Origin: Diogma glabrata
Lineage: Eukaryota > Arthropoda > Insecta > Diptera > Cylindrotomidae
Reading direction: 5' to 3'
Assembly (NCBI GenBank): GCA_963693315.1
Contig: OY856186.1
Span: 370,414,850 to 370,478,849, forward strand
DNA: 64,000 bases
The position numbers were made by a program, and so were the translations under genes. Below are positions 1-11,852 of this stretch, in pieces (positions within the stretch are counted from its first letter, which is position 1; each line of letters starts with the position of its first letter). Below the pieces are notes generated by a model. It did not search any database and was not told the origin of the DNA. It saw only the letters and a program-made list of their open reading frames with translations.

Positions 1-1059
1 GTATGCCAAAAACAATAGATTTAGACAGGCACTTTGATGTCAAGATATTGACCAGAGATCTTATTAAAAACTACATACGGTCACTGCCACATAACGCCAG
101 CATCTGGTACACAGATGGTTCTCGAACCAATATGGGCACGGGAGCAGGAGTGTTTGGTCCTAGAACAAAACAAACGGTTGCCTTAGGCACCACAACAACC
201 ATATTTCAAGCCGAAATTTTCGCCATTAGCAGTTGCGCTTTGCTATGCGCTGAAAGAAAATACCAAAATATTGAAATATATATTATCTCTGACAGCCAAG
301 CAGCACTCTTGGCACTAAAATCTACGCGCTTTGATTCAAAACTGGTATGGGAATGCTACCAAAATCTATTAAAAATCTCGTGCAATAACATAGTAACACT
401 TGTGTGGGCACCTAGCCACACAGGAATACAAGGAAATGCTATCGCTGACGCTTTAGCAAAGCAAGGTGCCAATAAAAAATTTGTTGAACCAGAACCATGC
501 TTCGGAATGGCCAAGAGCTCGCTCAAAAGCACAATTCAAGCTTGGGAACAGGAATAAAATGCTAAATTATGGAGAAGCAGAGAGAGACTAGTACATTCTA
601 AGAAGTTTCTAGGTAACCTCCCTGTTTCACCCTTAAAAACAATCGACTTAAACATAGAGTCTCTAAGAATTTTAACGTGGTGCGTTACTGGACATGATCC
701 TTTAAACCACCATCTTAACAAAATAGCCCTTGTTGTTTCCGACAGGTGTAGATTCTGCTACTCGGACGCGGAAACGATGGAACACATCATCTGCAGCTGT
801 CCTGAACTCTCTTGGCACAGATACAACCAACTTGGTCATAGAAGACTAACACTTCCATTACCACAAAACGTCACTCCAATTGAGCTAATTAATTTTATTA
901 AAAGTCTCAACTTGGATGACAGAATACAACCAGTAACGGCACAGACGACGACTGACTAATAACAAAATCAGGGTAAGCACAATAGACCTTCAGGTCGCAG
1001 TGCTACTTGAACTGTAAGTCTCAAAGCCCTCCAATAAAAAAAAAAAAAAAAAAAAAAAA
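1..1059 (+). mobile_element. 3' end of a non-LTR retrotransposon (LINE, I/LOA-like)
   Basis: The window opens inside the last part of a LINE open reading frame. The order is an RNase H domain, a Cys-rich C-terminal knuckle, a short 3' UTR, and a run of 24 A residues at 1036-1059 directly after an AATAAA-like context. The poly(A) fixes the 3' end and the plus orientation. RNase H downstream of the RT is typical of I, R1 and LOA-type clades. The 5' part lies outside the window, so length and target duplication cannot be judged. Confidence 0.9.
3..959 (+). pseudogene. LINE ORF2 C-terminus: RNase H domain plus CCHC-like knuckle, one nonsense codon
   Basis: Residues from about 35 form a type I RNase H. 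The catalytic acids are visible as YTDGS (first Asp), FQAEIFA (Glu), ISDSQA (second Asp) and AIADALAKQG (last Asp). The frame meets a TAA at 555-557 and then stays open in the same frame to a second stop at 957-959. The extension contains a Cys/His cluster (CRFC...EHIICSC) of the kind found at the end of I-clade ORF2. I therefore read 3-959 as one coding region broken by a single nonsense change. In the cell this domain would remove the RNA strand during target-primed reverse transcription. The remaining copy is dead because of the stop and truncation. Confidence 0.88.
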
Positions 1060-1061
1060 CC

Positions 1062-1222
1062 TTACCATTGGATATCGATCACCCTAAGCCTGAACATCCT
1101 TTCTATCTCTCCGTATAAATCAACTTGAATCGCTGGTGAAATAGAGTAATAACTTTGTTTTATTGGAGAAGCTGAGCCAACGTCGATAATATGAATATTG
1201 AGTTTAGTTTTACCGAGACCCA
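1062..1222 (-). pseudogene. Inverted Ty3/Gypsy fragment: N-terminal edge of reverse transcriptase
   Basis: Read on the minus strand, this stretch gives a peptide with IIDVGSASPIKQ followed by YSISPAIQ. It matches in order the segment just before the RT of the intact Gypsy element at 56566-60087 (IIDVGDAVPIKQ, YPISPAIE). It abuts the LINE poly(A) on one side and plus-strand integrase sequence of the same kind of element on the other. The piece is therefore inverted relative to its integrase. No catalytic RT residues are retained. Confidence 0.75.
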
Positions 1223-2470
1223 TTCAAGTTGATGAAAGAAATAGCAGGTGATACTCCCCTTAACATTAATCTCTCCTCACAACACTTGCAAGATGAAAAA
1301 TAAATCGCACAAATTGAGAAATTGAAAGATAACCCAAATTATTTTCTAAAATTAATCTAAAAGGACGGTAAGCTCTTAATTGTTCTTAATCATGGTCTTT
1401 CATATACTTGTGACGAACCTGATTGGAAACTTGTAATTCCTAAATCCCTTATTCATATACACTCCTTAATTCAGCGCATTCTCGTCCAACTTCCTCTCAT
1501 TTTGGTATCATGAAGACATCGGAGAAGCTACAACGCAAATACTATTGGACTCATTCGTAAACATGAGTAAAACATTTAACTTCGTTAAAAGTTGCATAAC
1601 TCGTAAGCCAATCAAGCCAGTTATATAGAAAGAGTTCTCCTATGAGAAATCACATTGAAATGTATTATAGTGCTAGATACATTATTTTGTTTTCTCTTTC
1701 TACGTCCACTTCGTTAAGCAAATGGCACAGTTGCATTTTTGGAAGAAATATTTTTTGATCCCTGGAACTATTCTGACTGTTAACAGTCGGCAATTCGCCT
1801 CAAAATGTTTTCAAAATTTCTTGAATAAATATGTTGTACAACATATTAGAACACCTTACTATTTCCCTCAAAGTAAGTAAAGTAATGCTTTAGAGCATGT
1901 GAATCGCACTACATTGGCAGCTATTAGGGCATATATTAAAGACAAACATAAGTTTTGGGATTATCATATAAATGAAATGGCGTCTGCACTTAATAATTCG
2001 AAACATGAATCAACAAATTTTACACTACATCATGTTTTGGTGAACACGCTTTTGTTCACGGTAACGACTACCAAATAGCACGCGTGTTAGGATTTGTAAA
2101 TCTTTAAAGGATGTAATTCTATTTGTCATGGGAAAATCAAATCAAAGGATATTACCAAGAAAACATCCTAGAAAACTTTAAAAATTCACACCACTTCTCT
2201 ACAAAAGGTATAATCTGAGAAGTCACACCTCAAAGTTTAAGATGAGGGATACTGTCTTATTAAAGAATTTTTGTCACAGTAATGCCAGTAAGTTTTGGGT
2301 TATCAGCCAAATCAGGCCGACCATCACTAGGACAACCTGTAGGCAATGTTGCTTATCATGTTCATGATTTAGGTGTTTTACATATAAAAGATCTTTGGAA
2401 ATCTGCCCGGCATGAGAGACCTAAGTGGTTTGAATTTTCCCCACGAAATGAAACAATAATGCATTTTTGA
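1223..2470 (+). pseudogene. Degenerate Ty3/Gypsy pol: RNase H-integrase linker, integrase and C-terminal tail
   Basis: Broken frames on the plus strand retain a recognisable order. First is an H2C2 zinc-binding stretch (HFGIMKTSEKLQRKYYW, about 1490-1555). Then integrase core pieces around 1780-2040 match DNGSQF...YSPQANASERVNR of the intact element at 56566-60087, here decayed to NSRQFASK...YYFPQSK and VNRTTLAAIRAYIK. Last is a tail around 2200-2440 that starts NLRSH and ends HIKDLWK, parallel to NLRSR...HSKDVR. At least three frameshifts and several stops are needed to read through. The family resembles element B of this window but the copy is far more diverged. Integrase would insert the cDNA. 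This copy cannot. Confidence 0.8.
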
Positions 2471-4554
2471 TTCTAATTATATTTGTCGTTTTGATATTAA
2501 TATATTTTTTTTCCTTATATGTAATTTATTTGTATTGGCAACATTCTGTCGATGAAAATATTATTATAAAATTAAAAAACGTTTTTTTGGTGGAGAAGAA
2601 TTTGGTCGTTGCTTGGAATGCTGTTTACATATTGGGATAAGAAGTTTAATTATGATTTCCCAAGAACCATAGATAAAATAGCCATTCTTACATACATTCC
2701 ATATTCTGCTTATCTGAAACATGCTGCTCTTGGATGAGCATCATTTTCTTTGCTTATTTCAAAAATATGTGACAACGGATGCATTACAATCGCCTTAAGT
2801 TTAGCAAGTGTCATAAAATGTGGTGTTTTGATAAAATATTCACACGCTTTGTCATTTGAGAAACGTTCTTTTTGAATACGAGTAACGATAACACATCCGT
2901 TTTGTTGAAAAATCTTTTGCGCATCTGATGTGTAGATCGACGCAAATTTTTTGATTCTTTGATTTTTATGTTTCTTTTCAAAGAATAACTAAACAATAAA
3001 TCTTATCACCTAATAAAATATGACATACTTCATGATAGGATGAAGAAAATTAAAATAAAATCAGAGGAAAACGCAAATTTTTAAAATTTACACGAGTAGA
3101 ATAAAAATTCGGTTGTTAATAATCCAGGTAGTGGCAACTTTCTTTATCATGTGATGCACCTTCTTCCTCATAGGATTACATGAAGGCTTGTTTCTTTGAG
3201 AAAGCACCAGTGTGCCATCATCAAGAAATATGCCGTAAGTAAGATTGAGAGTTCTCTCACCTTGGCTAGTGATATCTCACTGCTATTGCCAGTTGAATAT
3301 GATATATCACGCAACTAATATGCCAATTGAAGGGACTGGAGAACACGGGCATTGGCCACTTCAACAAGATTACTCTAAACATCAAGCATTCAACCAATAT
3401 TAAGTAAAATCTACTTTATGCAGAAAGAAGTTTTAATTGGTTTCCAACTAAGTAATTGGCAATCTAAAACGAGGATTAGAGATTCAGATATCCAAAAACA
3501 AAGACAAATCCAACGTAGTCACGTTTTGAATTCTCATTGTATTTTAATTGTTTGATACTTCTGTATTACATAATCGCATGAAAAAAATCTATAATAGAGG
3601 TAACTAGAAAAGAGATTATTTTTATTTTATTTATTTTGCTGTCTCTAATTACATTAGAATATTAGTATTATAATATACAGAATAAAAGAAAAAAGAAAAA
3701 TAGTCGAATATGTAACTATATGTATTATTTCATGTTTGCTTGGAACAATAAAAACGTAACAGCTCGTTTGATATTTTCTGTTGAAATTGTTATTTAAACA
3801 ATAACAGAAAATAAATGGAGATTAAAAATATTATTTGTTTTTATTTTGATTTTGATGTAAGGTGTTACCGAATCGAATTGATTCTGAAATATAAGTTTTA
3901 TGAAATTGATTTTATTTATTATAAAAGTGATCGCAAGTTTTTCAACAAAAATGGAAAAAGATAGACCTACATAAATGTTGGATGATTTTAGAAAAATGTG
4001 TTACGAAACAGTTGTCCCTGAAGTAATTTCAACAGATATAATTCTTATCGTTCACTTCATATTGAAAAATTAGTTCAATGGGTTTTTGTCACATTTTTTT
4101 CTCTTGCGTTTTCATTACTTTTTTTTCTTATATGCTTGTAGAAGTGTAGAAGGCTGTCAATTATGGTATAACTTGGATAGTGGATCATTTGAAGAATTTA
4201 ATCCATTATTTGACTATTTATTTTAAAGAAATTAAAGTTTAATATTTATTGATGTGCCTGACAAACAACTATGAAAAACGTTCCTTAAGTTTGTTTAAAA
4301 AAAAAATATTGTAAAAACGGAATATACGGAAATTTTTTTTGATACATAGATAATTTTCCATTGATCCATTGATTTCATTGATTCAATTTTTCCATTAAAG
4401 TTGAAATTTCTGCATATTTCAAGAACAGCGTGATGAACGTCTGCGACAAAACATAGTGAGACAAAGAACGGCACGTGAACAGAACGTAAATACATGCGCA
4501 CATAAACACGCGCATATTTTTTTCGTCTTGCGTTTAAATATGCGCCACCCATTA
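2471..4554. other. AT-rich non-coding stretch
   Basis: No ORF with a recognisable domain, no clear terminal repeats and no RNA gene were found. Composition is very AT-rich with many short A and T runs. It separates the Gypsy remnant from the start of Helitron homology. Confidence 0.6.
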
Positions 4555-4559
4555 ATTAA

Positions 4560-7403
4560 TCTTCAGGGACTGAAATTGCCATTGGTGGAATGGACGAAGT
4601 ATGTCAATATTGTCAGGAGTTAAAATTTCACATTGAAGTACCTGGCATCCGGAAAAGTCAAACTGTTATCTCTTCCAACTCCGCCGGAAAATTTAAAATC
4701 TCTTCTTGATGGCAAATCAGATGATTCAAAATTATTTTTGCGCAACACACGCAAATTCAATTCTTGCTTCCAAATGACGTCATTTGGGGCAGCCTAAGTT
4801 TGCAATCTCACATCCGATGGACGTAATTTTAAATCTACATTTAAAATACTAGGCCAGATATACTACAAGATTGGGTCATTGATGCCGATGTCAAATGATG
4901 AACCAACGATTCTCCAAATATACTTTATGGGAAGTTGTGAAGAACGAGTGACAACGGACGGTGTCAGTATAATTTAATTCAACAAGCACAAAAGAGAGCA
5001 ATTGTGATATTGTTTGAAATTTTTTTTGGAAAACCACAATCAGCTTATTCAACTGTTTAAAAGGGTGTCGCCATAGTTAAAAAATGACGACTATCAAATT
5101 TGTGACCAAAGCCGACAAAATACCATCAGTAGAACATGATGGCAGGTTCAACGCGCCATCTGTATATGAAGTTGCTGTTATTATGGGCGGTGATCTAGTT
5201 GATAACAGATCTATAAAAATCACACGACGAGACACCACTCTGCGTACGATTTCGAACCTACACCGTTCGTACGATGCACTCCAATATTCACTGATATTCT
5301 GGCAGGGACAGGATGAATATCACTTAAATATCAACCAGTGTGATCCAGTTGCTGGTAAATTTGATGTTTAACAATTTAATTTTAATTTCTTATGCTTATT
5401 TTTTTATTATTTCATTTTTACTTGTACAGGTAATGAAACATATAAAAAAGTTGGTTCAATGAACTACTACGCGCACTGATTGATCATTAGACATAATCAG
5501 GACAATTATCGCCTTCTTTACCGTCATCTGTGCCATCAGTACATTGTGGATATGTACGCTAAGATTGAAAGTGAACGTTTGCGATTTATCCGATACAACC
5601 AGGCTAAATTACGATCGGAGGTATACATCCACTTACGAGATGCTATTATCGTAAACATTGATGGAAATTGAAACACCAATGACATCGGTACAATCAATGA
5701 CATACATACAAGATGCGATGACTTACATGCGTCTGTACGCTCGTCCAGATTTGTTTATTACATTTACATGTATAATTGGGAGGAAAAACAAAATTTGATA
5801 TTACCAGGCCAACAATCAATACATCATCATGATATTATTGCACGTTTATTCAAACAAAAATTAAAATCCTTGATTGTTTTAATCGTAAAACATTCGTAAA
5901 ATATTCGATTGAGTGACAAAAGCGGGGTTTGATTCATGCTCATATTTTGATTTGGCTTGATGTTAGAATTCGTCCTGAAAAAATTAATCAAATAATTTCA
6001 GCCGAAATGCCAAATCCACTAATTGACTAAGATTGGTTTGATATTGTTACCAGTCACATGATCCACGGACCAGCTTATAACATGACATCACCATGCGTGG
6101 AAAATGTAAGAAGCGTTTCCCTTAGCAATGTACTAATGATACTATTATGGATATCGACGGTTATCTATTGTACCGTCCCACTAACAATGAGAACAGTGGC
6201 CCCACATTCATAATGCGAATGTCAAAAACTACAAATCAAGTTGAAGTTGACAATCAGTGGGTGGTGCCATACTCCTCTTCGTTTTCAAAAACGTATAATG
6301 CTCATATTAATGTCGACTTTTGCAGTTCCGAAAAATCTATTAAGTACATTTGCAAATATGTTAATAATGGCAGTGACTTAACCGGATTTGAAGTGCAAAA
6401 TATAAATAAAAATGACGCAATAGCATGATACCAGATGGGTAGATACATCAGTAGTAATGAAGAAATAAGGCGTATTTTTAGTTTTTCCATACATGAAAGT
6501 CACCCTTCTGTCCAGCATCTTGCTGTAAACGGTCAACGTGTATATTTCTCTGAAGAAAATGTTCTCCAAAGAGCACTTGATCCACCAAAAAACTACTCTC
6601 ACTGAATTTTTTACATTGTACCAAAAACCTGATGTTTTCGTCAAGTTCGCAAAAACATTATTACATAACGATGTTCCACGTTACTTTAAAAAGAAAATAT
6701 CAGGTAAAATATGGGAACAACGTAAGCAAGGCGAACCACATCCTGCAATCGCAGGCATATTCAAAGTCAAAACATTGAGGTGACTTTATACAGTATATCC
6801 CATACAACGTGAATGCTTCTTTTTGCGCTTGCTGTCGGTGAATGTGCCCGGACGTACGTCTTTTGAATTTTTGCGCATAGATAATAGTCGAGTGTGTAAT
6901 ACATATCAAGACGCATGTCGAGAGTGGCAATTGCTAGAAGACTACAATCGATGGGACCTTACACTTGCTGATGCAGCGTTGATATCCACGACAAATAGTA
7001 TTCGTCAACTGTTTGCAATTATTTTGACGACATGTTATCCAACACAGTCATCAACTCTGTGGAAAAAACATAAAAACTATATGACTGAAGACATATTGCA
7101 CAGAGTTAAACAAAAATCCCAATGTCCAAATATAGATTTCACACCAGAGATGTATAATGAAGGATTAATGTTTTTTAATTTCAATCTTGCCACTTCAACA
7201 TTATGGTATGGCATCACTCGATCGCCCGGCAACTGGTTTAGTTAACAGTGATTTTCTACGAGAAAAACAATATAACGACATTGACTTAGATACATTTATT
7301 GCGAATAATGAGCGATTACTGACACCTGAACAAAACAAAAATGTATAATCGCCAATTCTGACTGTTGATGCTGGACAAGGTGGTTTTTTTTCTTGGACGC
7401 ACC
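4560..7403 (+). pseudogene. Helitron Rep/helicase polyprotein, 5' part (Rep domain)
   Basis: The frame is broken by many stops and shifts, but conserved blocks appear in order. An N-terminal stretch (GMDEVCQYCQELKF, about 4590) is followed by NSCFQMTSFGA (about 4760) and by an open block at 5084-5371 (RFNAPSVYEVAVIMGG...DALQYSLIFWQG). A block at 5480-5671 includes FIRYNQAKLRSEVYIHLRDAI. The HUH nuclease motif is visible near 5926-5960 (RGLIHAHILIWL). The paired-Tyr motif YICKYVNNGSD is at 6345-6377. A helicase entry region at 6823-7245 includes LTLADAALISTTNSIRQLFAIIL. It ends in FFLDAP at about 7389-7403, where BEL interrupts the Walker A loop. The Rep domain nicks and rejoins DNA during rolling-circle transposition. 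Confidence 0.85.
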
Positions 7404-7408
7404 ATGTG
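7404..7408. repeat. Left target-site duplication of BEL element (ATGTG)
   Basis: ATGTG here and at 14699-14703 flank the LTRs directly. Five bases fits BEL/Pao integration. Confidence 0.85.
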
Positions 7409-7683
7409 TGTTCTGTTGAATTTGTGGACTGTAATATTTTGTTGAGGAATTAAAACACCATTTTTCTAATAATGTATTTATTTTTATTTTATTTTATTTA
7501 AAACAGAATTTTAGGTCTATCACTGTTGATCTTTAAAACGGAAGTGTTTTTATTTCAGTTTTCTGTATGTTTACTGTTCTTTGTTTTATTTTAATTTATT
7601 AAACAAAAGGTATTGTCAGATGAACAATAATTTCAATCATTTTTCGTTGAGTTTTATTTAACTCTCTATTTTTGAATTCAACA
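7409..7683 (-). repeat. BEL 3' LTR
   Basis: It is 275 bp, begins TGTTCTGTTG and ends TTCAACA on the plus strand, and is nearly identical to 14424-14698. Because the element is on the minus strand this left copy is the 3' LTR. Just inside it (7684-7700) the minus strand reads GGTGGGGTGTA, a plausible polypurine tract. Confidence 0.93.
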
Positions 7684-8099
7684 TACACCCCACCTTGAAA
7701 GAGTTATACCTTTTTCAACACAACTTACAATATGACTATTTAAAATATAAATCATTTTATATATTGTACATACAAAAAAAAATTTTTTTTTTTTGTTTTT
7801 AACTTAATTTATATAAAACATTAAATATTATTTTTATTAATATTATTAATAAACATAGTTTATTTCAAATTCTTGTAACTAAATATCAAAACAGTAATAT
7901 AAGTAATATATAATATATTAAAACTTTTACAATAATGTTTATATTCTTTAATTACGACAAAAAAAAAAGCATAATCCATTAAAATATAGAATTTTACACA
8001 CATATTAAAACAAATCTCTTTTAATTTCAATTTCAATTTAATTTCAACTTCAAAAAAAACAACTTGTTGTTTTTTAAATCACACTAATCATTTCAATGT
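7684..8099 (-). other. BEL 3' untranslated region and polypurine tract
   Basis: About 415 bp of very AT-rich sequence separates the pol stop codon from the 3' LTR. Only the short G-rich purine tract beside the LTR stands out. No ORF or env-like gene is present. Confidence 0.6.
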
Positions 8100-10407
8100 T
8101 TATTTTGAATAAGGAACAGCATCGGAATTATTTGTACTTTCTTTTTCAACAACCGAAAATTGCGCATCATCTTCCGAACTCTCTGTCAGAGGTAAAATAC
8201 AAATTCTATTTAAAGCTCTTCGAAATATTCCAGAAGCTGTTCTAACTGTAACGACTCTAACTAAGTTATCCTTACCCAGATGAACTTCTACTATTTTACC
8301 CATTGGCCATTTAATTGGTGGAATATTATCTTCTTTTAAAATAACTAATGAACCTATTTTTATATCTCTGTTTTTATAAAACCATTTTTGCCGTTCCTGA
8401 AGTTCATCCAAATATTCGGTCGCCCAACGTCGCCAAAATTCTTGTAAACAGTATTGAATTTTCTGATATCTGTTCAATCTATTGATATTTATATGTAGTA
8501 AGGATGGTTCAGGTAATGAATTAATTGGTCCTCCAATAAGGAAATGCCCGGGCGTTAATGGAGAAAAATCTGAAGGATCTTCAGACATAGCTGAAAGGGG
8601 TCGTGAGTTAAGACAACATTCTATTTGAACTACTAAAGTAAATAGTTCTTCAGTGGTACATACATAGTTTCCAAGCGATCTTTTAAGATGGTGTTTTGCG
8701 CTTTTTATCGCCGCCTCCCAAAGTCCTCCAAAGTGAGAACTTCTGGCAGGAATGTTATGCCAATTTATACCCTCCTCTACGCAAAATTTGTTTACTTCGT
8801 GTTTATGTAGTTCGTTGTTAAATAATCGTTGAAGTTCTGCTAGCTCTTTTTTAGCTCCTATAAAATTTGTTGCGTTATCAGAAAATATGTGCGAACAACG
8901 GCCACGTCGTGAAATAAAACGTCTCAATGCAGACAAAAAACCATTAGTTGATAAATCTGTCACTACTTCCAAATGAGTCGCTTTTGTCGCAAAACAAATA
9001 AATAAACATATATAAACTTTAGAAGTGACATTCGATCGAATTTTATATCGAACTTTAAATGGTCCACAAAAGTCTATACCTACGTTACAAAATGCACGAG
9101 ATGGAGTCACGCGTTCTTTTGGTAACTGACCCATGAACTGTTCAATGCTCTTCGGTTTTATTTTAAAACATCGGATACATTTAAATACAGTATTTTTACA
9201 TAACTGGCGACCAACAATTATCCAAAATTGTTGTCGAGTGAAACTGAGCAATGCTTGTGCACCAGCATGTAAATTTCGATGATGTTCGTGACATACAATT
9301 AATTTGCTTAACGTATGTTTTGCCGGTAACAATATTTGGTGAATACGATCAAATTTAAGAGTAGTATTTTCTAATCGTCCACCAACGCGTAGAATGCCGA
9401 AATCATCAATAAATGGAGCAAACTTTTTAATATTACTAGACTTATGCAAATTTTGATTTGATTGTAATTGTTTAATTTCCTTAGAATAAACTTGTCCTTG
9501 AACAACCTTAATTAATTTATTTTTAGAGTCATTAATTTCTTCTGTAGTCAATATACCATGTTTTCGCTTATCCGTTGTAGATGATTGATCACTCTTGCGT
9601 AGACTACACAAAAGCTTACAATTATTAATAAATCTTATGCAAATTGCTGATATACGTAGCAATCTACCATAAGTTGAAAACCTATTAATTAAGTCATTTT
9701 CTTGTGTCACAACTTCTACAAAATTTTGAGGTTTTGCCAATTCAGGATCGTCAATATTGTTCATAGAATGTCGAAGAAGAGCTGGCCAGTTTTCGTTGGA
9801 ATCGTACAAAAACAACGGGCCATTCCACCATAACGTGGATTCTTGTAATTCACTCGGCATCAAACCTCGTGAAACTATATCGGCAGGGTTTTGCTTCGTC
9901 GGAATATGGGACCACAGGCTTGGAGAACAACAATCTTGAATTTTTGAAATTCTATTAGCTACAAATGTGGGATAATTTGCTGGAGTAGACTTAATACGAT
10001 ATAACGTAATTTCCGAATCCGAGCATAAAACAATCCGAGAAAAATAAATGTCGATAGATTTTCGAACTTTGTCATACAATTGAACTAATAGTAACGCGGC
10101 ACAAAGTTCCAATCTTGGAACTGTATGTTTTTTTGTAGGATCCACTCTAGATTTAGCACAAAGTAATTTGCAAACATAATTTCCAGCATCATCCATACAA
10201 CGAATATAAATACAACAGCCATAACCTGCTTTTGAAGCATCCCCAAACCCGTGTAATTCGATTTGAATTGCCTTCTTTGAAATTATACAACGGGAAATTT
10301 TAATTCGATTAAGAGAATTGAGCTGTTTTATGTATTTATACCATTGCGAATAATGTTCTTCTGGAATCTGCTCGTCCCAATTCAAATCTGAAGAAGACCA
10401 AATTTAA
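8100..10407 (-). pseudogene. BEL pol, 3' part: RNase H and integrase
   Basis: An open frame of about 760 residues starts in RNase H (GFGDASKAGYG, LCSDSEITLYRI, PADIVSRG). It continues through an H2C2 zinc-binding segment (HEHHRN...CIRC) into the integrase core, where the three acids are visible in GIDFCGP, FSDNATNF and GGLWEAAIK. The C-terminal part (GSLVILKEDNIPP) fits the BEL integrase tail. The reading phase equals that of the gag and RT parts. Upstream coding sequence reads back as IWSSSDLNWDEQ to about 10407, beyond the first Met, which is internal and not a real start. RNase H degrades the RNA template and integrase inserts the cDNA. This part has no stop, but it is cut off from the RT by the insert at 10408-10827. 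Confidence 0.9.
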
Positions 10408-10827
10408 TTCAGTAAATTATTTGTGGTGATATAACATCACCCCGATGGAAAATCTCCCATCAAGAATAATATAAGAACTGAATCTAAAAAATTATGGTGC
10501 AAATTATGAAACTTTTTGCAATCCATACAATTTTAGAGCGATCTAGTTTCGAACCAATGAGAAAATTTTAAACTTTAAAAAAGTTTATCATTCTCATCAG
10601 GGCTAGCCGACTAGATAAACTCTACCAAAAAATGTCAAAGCTAATGTATATAAACCAAAAATTAGGTTACAACTCTAGCGAAGTGTAAAAACAAAAAATT
10701 TACATAAACATACATTTAATAAATTCAGGTTTAGTCAATTAATTTCTCTGGTGATCACTGTTTTGTTATACTCTAGACATTCTAGTATTGAATAACAAAC
10801 TTGTATAACATAAACAATTGTGAAAGA
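10408..10827. other. About 420-bp non-BEL insert replacing the RT-RNase H junction
   Basis: BEL coding similarity stops on one side after TKRQVLSQ and resumes on the other at IWSSSDLNWDEQ. About 25-30 expected residues (the conserved DPLG-containing region) are missing. The sequence in between is AT-rich, full of stops in the BEL frame and not recognised. I saw no convincing terminal repeats or target duplication. Either a small transposon replaced the region or there was an insertion-deletion repair event. The reading phase is the same on both sides. Confidence 0.6.
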
Positions 10828-11852
10828 ACTTGTCTCTTTGTTATCTTATTTTCTAATTGAAAACTACCAAGTGATATTATAAAAACATCGTCGTTGCAGT
10901 CCCATGGGACTCCTAGAACTGAAAGACTATTGTCTTTAACATTTTCAGAAATAATTTGTTTTTCATTAGACGCCCACTTACGCAATTCCATTCCGCCTTT
11001 TGAGAGTAAGCTGGTGAGTTCTGTCTTAATTAATAATGCCTTTTCAACGTTGTTTGCTCCTGATACAAAATCGTCCACATAAAAATCTTTTATTAATAGT
11101 TGTGAGGTATGTGGATAATTTTTACATTCGTCAAATGCAAGTTGTTTGAGGGTTCTAATTGCAGCAAAAGGGGCACTGGTCATGCCGTAGGTTATTGTAT
11201 TTAGTTGAAAAATAGACAAAGGTAATTCTGGAGACTCTCGCCAGACAATTGGTTGTAGTTTTCTATCGTCATTATGTATCAACACCTGGCGATACATCTT
11301 AGCAATATCTGCTACTAATGCAATTTGATGCTTACGAAATCGTAAGAGAATAGTAAAAATGTCATCTTGAATGGTCGGTCCACTCATTAACACATCATTC
11401 AACGACTGTCCTGACGTAGTCTTAGATGACGCATTAAATACAACTCTAATTTTTGTCGTACTACTGTCTTTAAAGACTGCGTGGTGAGGAAGAAAATAAC
11501 ATATATCCGATTTTTCTGGATTATATTCAATTCGTTGCATATGATTAAGAGCGATGTATTCATTCATAAATTGGCAATATTGATTTTTGAAGTTGTTATT
11601 TTTTATAAATTTTCTTTCCAAGTAATGGAACTGCTTTACAGCGGTATTATAAGAATCACCAAGATTATTTAAATTTGGTTTCGTTGGTAGTGAAACACTA
11701 TACCTGCCTGTTTCGTCGCGCTTAACATTATTTACGTAGTGACCTTCACATGCTTTTTCCTCCAATGAAAAACTATTTCCACAATTTATATCTTCAATTT
11801 GCCAGAACTGTTGGACTTGATCATGTAACTCATTAATGTTACAACAGAAAAA
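10828..11852 (-). pseudogene. BEL pol, 5' part: reverse transcriptase
   Basis: The frame continues from gag/protease after the single TAA at 11853-11855 and gives NINELHDQVQQFW before the RT proper. RT blocks are visible: PHHAVFKDSS, RVVFNASSKT, LVADIAKMYRQV (first catalytic Asp), ITYGMTSAPFAAIR and YVDD at about 11069-11080 (the other two Asp). The thumb is truncated by the insert at 10408-10827. The enzyme would copy genomic RNA into cDNA inside the particle. The gag-pol arrangement in a single frame is normal for BEL/Pao. Confidence 0.92.

Noticed and set aside
8100..10385. Start codon of the BEL pol ORF at 10385 as a separate gene start
   Set aside because: The Met is internal; coding similarity continues upstream (IWSSSDL) and BEL pol is part of one polyprotein.
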